61,154 bases of DNA from an uncultured Bacteroidales bacterium (GTDB lineage: Bacteria > Bacteroidota > Bacteroidia > Bacteroidales > Bacteroidaceae). Shown in pieces: positions 24,545 through 33,935 of the stretch; the first letter of the stretch is position 1, and each line of letters starts with the position of its first letter. Below the pieces are notes generated by a model. It was not told where the DNA came from and made no database searches. It saw only the letters and a program-made list of their open reading frames with translations. The DNA is taken from positions 54,587 to 115,740 of the forward strand of contig CADALZ010000011.1 of NCBI GenBank assembly GCA_902788865.1, written 5' to 3'. The position numbers and the translations under genes are program-made.

Positions 24545-26095
24545 TTAGTTCTGAGGAACATTGTCCTTAACATCCCACCATACACGGCTCCAACGATCGT
24601 CGCTACCACCAAGATACTGCTGAACAGCAGACTGGATGTTAGCTTCGTTCACTGCATAGTCATCGCTATAGTACTCCATACGATATGGGTAAACAGTGTG
24701 GTTGCTCAGCAACTGCTGTGGCCCCATAGGCATAGAAGGAATATCGTAACGACGCCAGTCTGACCAAGACTCGATACCATCTGTGAGGAAGCCAGCCAAG
24801 AAACGCTGCATCACAATCTGCTTCAAAGCTGTTTCTTTGTCGCTGGAGAGCACCACCTTCTCAGAAGCCAAGTACTCATCCAGGCCAGCAGCACCCTGCT
24901 CCTCGAAGCTCAGAGAGATACCTTCCTGATAGAGGGCATTGGCATCTGCATTGATCCAACCCAGTGTAGCAGCCTCAGCCTCTACCAACTTGGTACGGGC
25001 AGCAGTGATCAGTCCATAAGTGGCAGTAGGTTCGCAATATTTAGTAGCAACACTACAAGCCACACCACGCTGAACGTTTACAGCATCATTTGACTCCAAG
25101 CCATACTCAATACCAATATATGAATCAAAGTCTGCAGGATCACCTTCTCTAGCACCCAGATAAGCATCACTACCTATAGTGAGATAAGTGAATGTACGAG
25201 GATCTTTGTACTCTTTCAGGGCATCCACGAAAATCTTATTAGGAGCAAAGCCCAAGCCGCGACCAGAATAGCCCAAGTTGCCAATATAGTAGAACCAAGA
25301 GTAAGCTGTCTTGCTATCAAAGGTATAGTTGAAGCTATCATCATTGGTTTCCATAGCGCCATCATTGTAAGCCTGAGCAAAGCGGCTCTGTCCTTCAGAA
25401 GGAGCAACATCTGCCAACTTAATGGCCATCATCTCACGGATAGTGGCATTGAACTTCTTCCACTTACTGATATCACCACCAAAGAGGATATCTGCAGAAG
25501 ACAAAGCACCAGCCTCATTGAATTGGCTATATGCCTGACGCAGATCTGCATCCAAAGCTGCGTAAATAGACTCCTGAGAATCAAGTTTAGGAGCCCAGAT
25601 ATCATCAGACTCGCCCTTTAAAGCCTCTGAATAAGGAATAGGACCAAGGATATCTGTCAAAGTCATGTAGAAAAAAGCACGCAATGTCTTGGCTGCAGCT
25701 ATCTGATTAGCATTGTCACCAAATTCTACAACATTGGTCTCACTATTAATCTCTGCATTCTCATTCATCTCAATAATCGTATTGAGGTTCTTGATAGCAT
25801 GGCGATAATAATTAGTTGTGTTAAAACTAACGGTAGTATCGAGGTCACCATACTGGTTATTCTTTGATTCTGCAATATAACCAGTTCTCAACTGCATCCA
25901 TGGGTCATAAGTGTCACTCGTCATGATGAAGTTGCGCAAGAACGTAGCTGAATAGGTGAACAGCATAGATGTATAGGCCGTATTTGGTCTGTTAGGATTC
26001 TGGTTGATGTCACCAAAATCGTCCATATCGCAGCTGGTCACTGTAACAGCGAGCAGCAAAGCGGCTAATGCGGATTTTGTATTGAATAATTTCAT
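24545..26095 (-). CDS. SusD/RagB-like outer-membrane lipoprotein 1
   Basis: 516 residues from MKLFNTKSAL. Lipoprotein signal with VTVTSC (lipidated Cys22) followed by acidic residues DMDD, typical for surface export. The sequence FGDINQNPNRPNT and the following helical TPR-like part match the SusD-like_2 type. It forms the lid of the SusC transporter encoded just upstream and binds the ligand at the cell surface. No glycan enzymes sit beside this pair, so the ligand is unknown and might be a peptide, glycan or other nutrient. Confidence 0.92.
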   Translation of the reverse strand: MKLFNTKSALAALLLAVTVTSCDMDDFGDINQNPNRPNTAYTSMLFTYSATFLRNFIMTSDTYDPWMQLRTGYIAESKNNQYGDLDTTVSFNTTNYYRHAIKNLNTIIEMNENAEINSETNVVEFGDNANQIAAAKTLRAFFYMTLTDILGPIPYSEALKGESDDIWAPKLDSQESIYAALDADLRQAYSQFNEAGALSSADILFGGDISKWKKFNATIREMMAIKLADVAPSEGQSRFAQAYNDGAMETNDDSFNYTFDSKTAYSWFYYIGNLGYSGRGLGFAPNKIFVDALKEYKDPRTFTYLTIGSDAYLGAREGDPADFDSYIGIEYGLESNDAVNVQRGVACSVATKYCEPTATYGLITAARTKLVEAEAATLGWINADANALYQEGISLSFEEQGAAGLDEYLASEKVVLSSDKETALKQIVMQRFLAGFLTDGIESWSDWRRYDIPSMPMGPQQLLSNHTVYPYRMEYYSDDYAVNEANIQSAVQQYLGGSDDRWSRVWWDVKDNVPQN

Positions 26096-26120
26096 AATGC
26101 AATTCATTTTAATTGTTAGT

Positions 26121-29100
26121 TTAGAAACCTAATCTTACAGTAACACCCACTGAACGGGTAGATGGAGATTGACCACCCTCAATATAGTTTGTACCTGCCT
26201 CAGAAGGGTCAATGTTAGGAATTGCAGAGTACAGCAACCATGGGTTTGTTGCCACCAATGAGATGCTTGCACTTTCCAAACCGACATTCAGCTTGCTAAG
26301 TTGTGACTTAGTAAACGCATAGCTCAATGCGATTTCGCGCATCTTCACATAAGAACGGTCATAAACCCATTCATCATTGTCATAGTAAGCCTTGTAGTGA
26401 TAGTACTGGTAAGCATTCATATAGGTATCCACCTTGTTGCCTTCCTGATCTACACCTACAACATGCACACCACCATTGCGAGAGATAGGCTCACGTACAT
26501 TCACGCCACGATCATTGATTTCTGCAGTTTCCTTGATGGTACCAGAACCTTGTCCCCACATATTGGTCCAAGAAACCAGCTTACCACCTATCTGGAAATC
26601 AAATGTGGCTGCCAAAGAAAGTTGCTTATAGCGAAGGGTTGTAGAGAAACCACCAGTGAACTTAGGCTGGAAATTACCCACAGACTTAATGTCATTCAGT
26701 TCATAAGTTGGCTGATATTCACCCCAAGTGTACTGAGCGTTACCTGTAGTCTTACGCAATATCAATTCGCCATTGTCATTGCGAGCCCAACGCGCACCTG
26801 TACGAATCTCACCAACAGGCTCACCTACTACAGAATACATGTACCATGGGTAGTAGAACTGGTTCCAGTACAGCTGATATTCATTCATGCCTTCTGTCAG
26901 GCGAACTAGCTTGTTCTGATTCTTGGCAATATTACCCTCGATATCCCACTGGAAATCACGCGATCGAATAGGAGTTACACCCAGCTGAATCTCAATACCC
27001 TGGTTGCGTAGCAGACCGGCATTGATCTGACGAGTACTGAATCCTGACTGAGGAGCCACATCCACATTAAGAATCTGGTTCTTAGAATCACGACGATAGA
27101 AGTTGATATCACCCCAGAAACGATTCTGGAAAAGACGGAACTCTGTACCAATCTCGTATGAAGTAGAAACGGTAGGCTTGATGTTCTGATTGAGCTGAGT
27201 CGTTGACTGCTGCAGGCCTGTTAAGGTATTATACTTGGCTACGCCATAAGTGTAGCTGGTATTGTAAACTCCCAGTGTAGAACCTACCTGCGCTGCAGAA
27301 GCACGGAGTTTCCAAAAGTCCAACCAGTCGGCCTTGATAAGCTGACTCATCATCACACTGATAGAAGCACCACCATAAAGGTAGCTATTGTGTGCCTGTG
27401 GCAAGCGAGAATCCCAATCATTACGCAGTGAGAGGTCAATGAAGTAAGTATCATCAAAACCTGCAGTCACTGTGCCAAAGAGACTGCGTGTCTTATAATG
27501 CCGCTCTTCATTGGTAGCATTCACATAACCATTGGTAGCAGCCAGATTGAAATAATCATTGATATTCAATCCATCTGTAGTGTTACCACGGAGATAACCA
27601 TAATTATAATTACGCTGTTCAACGAAAGCTGCAGCATCCACAGACAGACGGTCGTTTATGAAACGATCACCCCATGTCAAACGACCCTGATAAGTAAAGT
27701 CACGTTTATGGTACTGATCTTCACGATACTGAGACACATAATTAATAGAACCGTCAGAATATTTCCATTCGTCATTGTTGTTACGCATGTTACCCATTAC
27801 ACGAAAACCAGCTTTGAAATTGTATGGCAGGATGGCCTCTACATCACCAGTAATCACATTCCAGATAGAAGTAGAATAGCTATTATGCGTATCCATCACA
27901 GCATATGGGTTATCGTGGAATTTAGCCGTCAAATCATCTGGACTGATAGGATTCCATGTACGCCATGTACCATCTGGACGCGCATAGTCCTTATAGCGAG
28001 TGATGTCCACGTTCGTCTGTCCCCACTGAGTGAAGTCTGAATTATATGAGGTTTCGCCACCATAACCTTCACCATGTGCATTATGGTTACGACGATAAGT
28101 GAACTTGTAGTCTAAATTTACATTCAACCAATCAGTAGGTTTGAACACTTCCTTAACAGTCAGGTAACGACGGGTCTGGTCAGAATTCTGAACTATACCA
28201 TCACGCTGGCTATTGGTGAAAGAAATACGTGTAGTGTGGTTCACGTTGCTCTTAGAGAATGACACGTTAGTAGTATTAGTCATACCAGTGCGATACAGGT
28301 CTGCCAAATCTAAGTTGTGCACCCAAGGCATAGCCTGTCCATAATACTGGCTTGTTGGGTCATAATAAAGTGCGTCAGCCACTTTTACATTAGGATCATA
28401 GCGTGGACCCCAATCTTCATCAGAATACATATCATAAATGTAAGAGCCATCATCATTCTGACCCTCAAAGTTTCCTAACAAGAATTCTGGTGACATATAG
28501 TCAATGCTTGGATCATTGTCTCTGGTGCCATACAACTGACCATAGAGTCCATAGCTACCACCACCATAAGACTTCTGGAAATTATAATGATTGTAGTACT
28601 TCTCAAATGCTAATGTATGGCTAACCTCAATGTGGCCCTTTCCATCATTTGAAGTAGCACCCTTAGAGGTAATAATCACAGCACCATTGGCACCTTGAGA
28701 ACCATAAAGAGCGGTAGCGGCAGGGCCTTTCAGCACGTTGATACTCTCAACATCGTCCATATTCACACTATTCTTGTTGGTAATAGTACCATCTACTACG
28801 TAGATAGGCTCAGAACCAGCACGATCATCATAGCTGAAGCCTGTAGTACCACGGAGCACAATAGAACCATCGCCGAATGAAGAACCTGATGAACTGAAGA
28901 AGCGTGCACCAGAAATCTTACCAGCCAGTGAGTTACCAAGGTCCGTCTGACGAGCAATGGTCAGTTTCTCGGCATCTACCTTCTGCGTAGAATAACCCAA
29001 AGACTTCTCTTTACGGGTCAAACCCTGTGCCGTAACTACCACTTCTTCCAGCAACTCAGTGTCTGTGCGCAGTGTAATACGCATATAGGTACGCTCAATC

Positions 29101-29354
29101 TGGGCCTGTACACTCTGATAGCCCACATAAGACACTGTAATTGTTGATGCTGATGTTGGCACATTCTCGATTGTAAACTCACCATCTATATTGGTCACCG
29201 CACCACGATTGGTGCCATCTACCAACACAGAGGCTCCAATCACAGGTTCGCCTGTCTCATCGACTACAATACCAGTGATTCTGGAGGTTTGAGCTACAGC
29301 CATCAACACGCTTGCAAAGAGGCAAGCGAATAGCATTAAAACTCTTTCTTTCAT
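26121..29354 (-). CDS. SusC/RagA-like TonB-dependent transporter 1
   Basis: 1077 residues from MKERVLMLFACLF, with a signal peptide ending at AVAQ. A carboxypeptidase-regulatory-like domain (ITGIVVDETGEPVIGASVLV, about 25-100) is followed by the plug (YVVDGTITNKNSVNMDDVESINVLKGPAATALYGSQGA) and a 22-strand barrel ending in VGVTVRLGF. It imports a large nutrient across the outer membrane with TonB energy, together with SusD1 25 bp downstream. Two palindromic sites lie upstream. Confidence 0.95.
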   Translation of the reverse strand: MKERVLMLFACLFASVLMAVAQTSRITGIVVDETGEPVIGASVLVDGTNRGAVTNIDGEFTIENVPTSASTITVSYVGYQSVQAQIERTYMRITLRTDTELLEEVVVTAQGLTRKEKSLGYSTQKVDAEKLTIARQTDLGNSLAGKISGARFFSSSGSSFGDGSIVLRGTTGFSYDDRAGSEPIYVVDGTITNKNSVNMDDVESINVLKGPAATALYGSQGANGAVIITSKGATSNDGKGHIEVSHTLAFEKYYNHYNFQKSYGGGSYGLYGQLYGTRDNDPSIDYMSPEFLLGNFEGQNDDGSYIYDMYSDEDWGPRYDPNVKVADALYYDPTSQYYGQAMPWVHNLDLADLYRTGMTNTTNVSFSKSNVNHTTRISFTNSQRDGIVQNSDQTRRYLTVKEVFKPTDWLNVNLDYKFTYRRNHNAHGEGYGGETSYNSDFTQWGQTNVDITRYKDYARPDGTWRTWNPISPDDLTAKFHDNPYAVMDTHNSYSTSIWNVITGDVEAILPYNFKAGFRVMGNMRNNNDEWKYSDGSINYVSQYREDQYHKRDFTYQGRLTWGDRFINDRLSVDAAAFVEQRNYNYGYLRGNTTDGLNINDYFNLAATNGYVNATNEERHYKTRSLFGTVTAGFDDTYFIDLSLRNDWDSRLPQAHNSYLYGGASISVMMSQLIKADWLDFWKLRASAAQVGSTLGVYNTSYTYGVAKYNTLTGLQQSTTQLNQNIKPTVSTSYEIGTEFRLFQNRFWGDINFYRRDSKNQILNVDVAPQSGFSTRQINAGLLRNQGIEIQLGVTPIRSRDFQWDIEGNIAKNQNKLVRLTEGMNEYQLYWNQFYYPWYMYSVVGEPVGEIRTGARWARNDNGELILRKTTGNAQYTWGEYQPTYELNDIKSVGNFQPKFTGGFSTTLRYKQLSLAATFDFQIGGKLVSWTNMWGQGSGTIKETAEINDRGVNVREPISRNGGVHVVGVDQEGNKVDTYMNAYQYYHYKAYYDNDEWVYDRSYVKMREIALSYAFTKSQLSKLNVGLESASISLVATNPWLLYSAIPNIDPSEAGTNYIEGGQSPSTRSVGVTVRLGF

Positions 29355-29437
29355 AATCTCTCTTTTTACGTTAAACATAAAATCGTTACAATACCTATAT
29401 AAATGTTATAAAAGCATTCGTTTTTCTTATAAAACAT

Positions 29438-29464
29438 AAGTTCTAGCAGAACTTGGTAGAAAAA
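29438..29464. promoter_or_regulatory. Palindromic site upstream of SusC1, copy 1
   Basis: AAGTTCTAGCAGAACTT followed by GGTAGAAAAA. The dyad is AGTTCT-N3-AGAACT. It lies about 85 bp upstream of the SusC1 start codon. A second copy with the centre inverted is at 29593. Could be an operator for the SusCD1 promoter. Confidence 0.55.
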
Positions 29465-29592
29465 TGTCAATTTGTGTATATTTATGCGCTTTATATGACA
29501 TTTCGTAATATTTTTTTAGGTTCCTGGTGAAAAAAAGTTCAAAACATTTTGTGATTCAGATTTTTTTACTCACTTTTGCAAAGTTTTTATAA

Positions 29593-29619
29593 AAGTTCTG
29601 CTAGAACTTGGTAGAAAAA
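29593..29619. promoter_or_regulatory. Palindromic site upstream of SusC1, copy 2
   Basis: AAGTTCTGCTAGAACTT followed by GGTAGAAAAA: identical to copy 1 except for the three central bases, which are the reverse complement. Because TTTTAT follows it on the minus strand it could instead act as a second terminator for the rhodanese gene. Confidence 0.5.
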
Positions 29620-29657
29620 GAAAGGAGTGGGAAACGACTGTCCGTTTCCCACTCCTT
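29607..29657 (-). terminator. Terminator after the rhodanese gene
   Basis: A perfect 15-bp stem: AAGGAGTGGGAAACG (29622-29636) with CGTTTCCCACTCCTT (29643-29657); on the minus strand TTTCTTTTTC follows. Confidence 0.9.
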
Positions 29658-29679
29658 ATATAATAATAGGTGGCTAATG

Positions 29680-30066
29680 CTATTTCACCACAGGCTTGCC
29701 TGCCTCTACCCAAGAAGTATATCCTTTCTCCAGATTGTAGATGGTCTTGAAACCTTTCTGTACCAAAATATCTGCGGCCGTAAGACTACGACGACCTCCA
29801 CGGCAATACACTGCCACAGGCTGGTCTTTCACCAGCATCTCGTCAACTAAATCAGAAAAGGTGTCGGCTTTCACATCGATCATAGTGAAACCCTTGATAT
29901 GCCCTTCGGCATACTCTTCTGGGGTACGTACATCCAAGAGCTGCACAGCATCGTCTTGGATAATCTGCGCAAATTCCTCTACGCCCACCGTCTTGATGGC
30001 TGGCTCTTGCTGGCAAGAGAAGAGGCTTACCACAGACAGCATAATGACTGCAATAAATGTTCTCAT
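29680..30066 (-). CDS. Rhodanese-domain lipoprotein
   Basis: 128 residues. A lipoprotein signal (VVSLFSC, Cys18) precedes a single rhodanese domain. LLDVRTPEEYAEGHIKG (43-59) is the CH2A-like block and the active loop is CRGGRRS (Cys88-Ser94), with the catalytic cysteine intact. Such proteins carry sulfane sulfur or act in periplasmic redox; the substrate is unknown. It is the last gene of a minus-strand run after the NigD-like gene. Confidence 0.9.
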   Translation of the reverse strand: MRTFIAVIMLSVVSLFSCQQEPAIKTVGVEEFAQIIQDDAVQLLDVRTPEEYAEGHIKGFTMIDVKADTFSDLVDEMLVKDQPVAVYCRGGRRSLTAADILVQKGFKTIYNLEKGYTSWVEAGKPVVK

Positions 30067-30081
30067 AACAAAAATTCTTTT

Positions 30082-30729
30082 TTAACGATTATATTCAAAT
30101 TGATATTGTTTCAGTCCTTCATCATAGGTATTCACCGTGAAATGCACCACCAGCTTAGGATAGGCAGCAAGGTAGGTAGCCAAAGGCAAAGAGCCATAGA
30201 CAAAGTCGGTAAATGCTTCGGTATCTCCATGGGCATCGTGGTAGAGCGAAAACCAAATATCGGTGCGACCACTAAGCACAGCAAGTCGCATGCTGTCTTG
30301 CACAAAGTCGAACTCATGCTCCTCGCCTCCATGGCGCAGTGCTAAGCGCATATTGAGATAAGCAGGTGACTGCCAGAGGCTCACCACTTGCACAGGATCG
30401 GCGACAATGGAGTCGAACTCAGCCGCTGTGCTAGGCACTACAGAAAAGACTCTCTTGGCAGAATAGAGGCGGACACCTCCTTCTACCTGCTCGTAATAGC
30501 CTATGCAACGTGCCAAGGAATCGGGTGTACCTTTGAAGTCTGTCCTGTTTTCCACCACATTATAACGCTGCCCTTCGTCAGTCTCGATGGCATTGACAGT
30601 GCTATCAGCAGCCAGATAAGCCACAAAAAATTCACGCACAGCGGAAGGAAACTGGTAACTATCGTCCTGACAAGATGCAAGGAGCATCACGCCAAAGAGC
30701 CATAGCAGTAGGTTCCAACACGCACGCAT
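30082..30729 (-). CDS. NigD-like lipoprotein
   Basis: 215 residues. The signal MRACWNLLLWLFGVMLLASC gives a lipidated Cys20. The pattern of the rest (DEGQRYNVVEN, then DPVQVVSLWQSPAYLNMRLALRHGG, then SLYHDAHGD and the YGSLPLATYL strand) resembles Bacteroidales NigD-like proteins, with an OB-fold part and a C-terminal beta-sandwich. Function not established. It ends 15 bp before the rhodanese start and begins 6 bp after the acyltransferase stop, so it is probably in the same operon. Confidence 0.65.
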   Translation of the reverse strand: MRACWNLLLWLFGVMLLASCQDDSYQFPSAVREFFVAYLAADSTVNAIETDEGQRYNVVENRTDFKGTPDSLARCIGYYEQVEGGVRLYSAKRVFSVVPSTAAEFDSIVADPVQVVSLWQSPAYLNMRLALRHGGEEHEFDFVQDSMRLAVLSGRTDIWFSLYHDAHGDTEAFTDFVYGSLPLATYLAAYPKLVVHFTVNTYDEGLKQYQFEYNR

Positions 30730-30735
30730 AGGGAT

Positions 30736-31875
30736 TCAGCCCTCCAAAGCTTTCAGTTGGTTGGTCAGTGGATTGGCATACATCAACAAGAGCTTCTCTC
30801 GGAGGAATGGAACATCCTTATGCGGAAGTTCTATTTTCTGCAACTGCCCTTCCAAATACTCCGAGAATCGCTGGCGATCGGCCTCTGTATAGTGCTCCGT
30901 GAAGCGTTGCTCAGCATAGAGCAAGTCATGCGCAACATAGTTATTGGGGTACAGCTTGTAGCCTGCATGGATACGACGGTCTATCAGTGCCGAGATACGA
31001 GCAAAGAGCTCTTGCTTTGGCAAAGAATCATCCAGTTTATCCAGCTCTGCATTGATGCAGCCATTGGCTTGGAAATGCACGTGTCCTTTCATGCCGAAGA
31101 TACCTGTCTGCATGTTTTTAAGGTCGTCAGCTTGACTTTTCTTAAAGGTAGCATCATCACGCTTCTGTTGGAACTCCTGCGCCTTCAGATAGTCGCAAGG
31201 ATCATATTCATAGGAAATGGAAAGCGGATGGACGTTCATCTCACGAAGACGCTGGAGAATAGTGCCCTCACCACCCATGACGAGCATCTTGAGAATGCTA
31301 TCCTGCGTACGATCGTCGGAATCCTTAGCCCTACCCTCTCGCTGTGCTATCCAGATGGACTGGTGTTTCTCACGGATGGCATAGTGCATGTAGGCCGACA
31401 TGCGGGCAGAAGACTGTAGCATCTGGCGCATGGTGAGTGCACGCTGTACGATGAACGACTTATTGATGCGTACTAATTTTTTAATCCACGGATAAATAAG
31501 GAGATTGTCACCAATGGCAATCTCTGGTGTGTCTCCACCTGCCTCTACCAGAAGTACAGAAAGGAAACCAGAATCAAGCACGATGTCTCGATGATTGGAG
31601 ATATAGGTATAGACCCCTTGAGGGTCTGGATTGTCCATCTCCACACCCTCCGTGCAACGCTTCATCAGGTCTTTCAAGAATGGGTAGCAAAATGCCTTCT
31701 GGAAGTCCAACTTGGTGTGACAGCCACGCATACGGGCAGCAATGGCCTCAAACGGAACATCTGGCATCACAGCAGCTGCCACCTGTCTGAATGCCGGATC
31801 TGCGATAAGTTCCTCATAGATCTGAGGAAGCTCTTCATCGTGGTAAGGGCGGATTTCATCAAACTCTGTGCTCAT
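30736..31875 (-). CDS. PlsC-like glycerolipid acyltransferase
   Basis: 379 residues. Motif I reads SNHRDIVLD (93-101), an acyltransferase signature; the spacing from His95 to Asp101 is one longer than the classical HX4D. Motif II/III-like IAQREGRAKDSDD follows at about 187-199. It probably acylates a glycerophosphate or related lipid at the inner membrane. No strong membrane helix is present. It lies directly downstream of ddl (9-bp gap). Confidence 0.82.
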   Translation of the reverse strand: MSTEFDEIRPYHDEELPQIYEELIADPAFRQVAAAVMPDVPFEAIAARMRGCHTKLDFQKAFCYPFLKDLMKRCTEGVEMDNPDPQGVYTYISNHRDIVLDSGFLSVLLVEAGGDTPEIAIGDNLLIYPWIKKLVRINKSFIVQRALTMRQMLQSSARMSAYMHYAIREKHQSIWIAQREGRAKDSDDRTQDSILKMLVMGGEGTILQRLREMNVHPLSISYEYDPCDYLKAQEFQQKRDDATFKKSQADDLKNMQTGIFGMKGHVHFQANGCINAELDKLDDSLPKQELFARISALIDRRIHAGYKLYPNNYVAHDLLYAEQRFTEHYTEADRQRFSEYLEGQLQKIELPHKDVPFLREKLLLMYANPLTNQLKALEG

Positions 31876-31884
31876 GGTAGTGGA

Positions 31885-32859
31885 TTAGAATTTATTTTCG
31901 ATAATGTCTGTCATCACATCCTTGATGTCAAGTCCAGCCGCACGCACCTGCTGAGGGATGAAGCTGGTAGCCGTCATGCCTGGCGTGGTATTGACCTCCA
32001 GCAGATTGATCTTTTCACCCTCTGTGATGATATAGTCTATGCGGATGATGCCCTGGGCACCCAGAATGTCGTAGATAGCAGAAGTGAGTTGCTGCACTCG
32101 GTCGCGAAGCTCATCTGGAATACGAGCTGGAGTGATTTCATCCACAGCACCATTGTACTTGGCATCATAGTCGAAATACTCATTGTGTGTCACCACCTCT
32201 GTAATAGGCAGCACCACTTGCTTAGTCTTCGTCTTATAGCAACCGCAGGTGATCTCCGTACCTTGCAGGAACGACTCTATCACTACCTCCTTGGCCTCTC
32301 CAAAGGCTTTCTGGATAGCAGGCTGAATCTGCGCTGCCTCCTTCACCTTGGTCACTCCGAAGCTTGAGCCCCCCAAACTTGGTTTGATGAAGCATGGCAG
32401 ACCGATATGCTGTATGACTTGCTCATCTGTGATGCTCTGTCCTTGCTTCAGAAGCAGGGAATCTGCCACTGATACGCCAAAGGCCTTGAGGTATTGGTTG
32501 CAGGCAAACTTATCGTAGGTGAGCGATGCCGCTAAGACGCCACAGCATGAATAAGGGATGTGAAGCATGTCGAAATAGCCTTGCAACAAGCCGTCTTCTC
32601 CAGGTGTGCCATGAATGGTGATGTAGGCGAAATCGAACTTCACCTTCTCATCGCCCTTCATAAAGCTGAAATCATTACGATCGATGGTGGCAGTAGCCTC
32701 ATCCTCCAACTGCACATGCCAATCCAAGCCATGCATCACCACCACATAGAGCTCGTATGCCTCCTTATCGATAAAAGAATAAATACCCTTTGCACTGCGC
32801 AGGGATACTTCATACTCCGAGGTGTCTCCACCTGCCACGATAGCTATCTTTCTTTTCAT
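31885..32859 (-). CDS. ddl: D-alanine--D-alanine ligase
   Basis: 324 residues. An ATP-grasp enzyme that joins two D-alanines for peptidoglycan. Signatures: VAGGDTSEYEVSLRSA near the N-terminus, IHGTPGEDGLLQGYFD at about 84-99, FIKPSLGGSSFGVTKV, and the C-terminal metal-binding EVNTTPGMTATS. The start overlaps the rluD stop by 4 bp, showing translational coupling. Confidence 0.96.
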   Translation of the reverse strand: MKRKIAIVAGGDTSEYEVSLRSAKGIYSFIDKEAYELYVVVMHGLDWHVQLEDEATATIDRNDFSFMKGDEKVKFDFAYITIHGTPGEDGLLQGYFDMLHIPYSCCGVLAASLTYDKFACNQYLKAFGVSVADSLLLKQGQSITDEQVIQHIGLPCFIKPSLGGSSFGVTKVKEAAQIQPAIQKAFGEAKEVVIESFLQGTEITCGCYKTKTKQVVLPITEVVTHNEYFDYDAKYNGAVDEITPARIPDELRDRVQQLTSAIYDILGAQGIIRIDYIITEGEKINLLEVNTTPGMTATSFIPQQVRAAGLDIKDVMTDIIENKF

Positions 32860-33920
32860 TTCAGTTCGTTCTTATAATAGTTTCTCCACTTGTCCAAGAG
32901 TGCCGACATGTCTGCTGGCAGCTCGGAGGTAAAGTACATCTCCTCACCCGTGACGGGATGCACGAACCCCAAGGTCATGGCGTGCAAGGCCTGCCGTGGG
33001 CAAATCTCGAAACAGTTGTTGATAAATTGTTTATATTTGGCTGTTCTATTTCCTCTCAAAACTTCATTTCCGCCATAGCGTTCATCATTGAAAAGCACAT
33101 GTCCGATGTGCTTCATGTGTACACGGATCTGGTGCGTACGGCCTGTTTCCAGGATACACTCCACCAACGTGACAAAGCCAAAGCGCTCCAGCACCCGATA
33201 ATGGGTCACCGCATACTTTCCCTCACCCTCTGGAAGCACAGTCATCTGCATTCGGTCTTTAGGGTTTCGACCTATATTCCCTACCACCGTGCCCTCATCT
33301 TCATCGAAATTTCCCCACACCAACGCCTGATAGCGACGCTTAGTGGTCTTATGGAAGAACTGGTCGCCCAGATGGGTCTTGGCATCAGGTGTCTTAGCAA
33401 TGACCAACAAGCCCGATGTATCTTTGTCTATACGATGTACCAACCCCACATGCGCATCATTCATATCCCAGTTGGGCACATCTTTCATGTGCCAAGCCAC
33501 GCCATTGATCAGCGTACCCGAATAGTTGCCATGGGCTGGATGCACCACCATGCCTGCAGGCTTATTGACCACCATCAGCGCATCATCCTCATAGACAATG
33601 TTCAGAGGAATATCTTCTGGGATAACCTCATTGTCGTAGTAAGGACGGTCGAGCATTACCGTTATCACATCGTGAGGCTTCACGCGGTAATTGCTTTTGA
33701 CAGATTTCTCATTGGCCAAGATATAACCAGCCTCTGCAGCTTTCTGAATACGGTTTCTGGACACATTGGTGAGTTTATCGTAAAGGTATTTGTCCACCCT
33801 CACCATGTCCTGTCCTTTATCTACCGTCACTCGGAAATGCTCATAAAGCTGCACTTGGTCTGCCGAAGGCTCCAAGTCGTCAAGCGCCATATCATCGGGC
33901 AATTCTTCTATCATCGTCAA
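32856..33920 (-). CDS. rluD: Ribosomal large subunit pseudouridine synthase, RluD type
   Basis: 354 residues. An S4 domain (VRVDKYLYDKLTNVSRNRIQ, about 40-100) precedes the RluA-family catalytic domain with HRIDKDTSG (162-170; catalytic Asp165). RluD modifies three uridines in helix 69 of 23S rRNA. About 30 extra acidic residues lie at the N-terminus. Its position next to ddl and a PASTA protein is the usual arrangement in Bacteroidales. Confidence 0.92.
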   Translation of the reverse strand: MTMIEELPDDMALDDLEPSADQVQLYEHFRVTVDKGQDMVRVDKYLYDKLTNVSRNRIQKAAEAGYILANEKSVKSNYRVKPHDVITVMLDRPYYDNEVIPEDIPLNIVYEDDALMVVNKPAGMVVHPAHGNYSGTLINGVAWHMKDVPNWDMNDAHVGLVHRIDKDTSGLLVIAKTPDAKTHLGDQFFHKTTKRRYQALVWGNFDEDEGTVVGNIGRNPKDRMQMTVLPEGEGKYAVTHYRVLERFGFVTLVECILETGRTHQIRVHMKHIGHVLFNDERYGGNEVLRGNRTAKYKQFINNCFEICPRQALHAMTLGFVHPVTGEEMYFTSELPADMSALLDKWRNYYKNELK

Positions 33921-33935
33921 TCTATAGATATAATC

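Noticed and set aside
32856-32875. Copy of the 5.7-kb element's inverted end near the rluD stop
   Set aside because: The match to ATTTCAGTTC-type sequence is the rluD C-terminal coding sequence and the ddl start; no partner arm is nearby, so it is coincidence.
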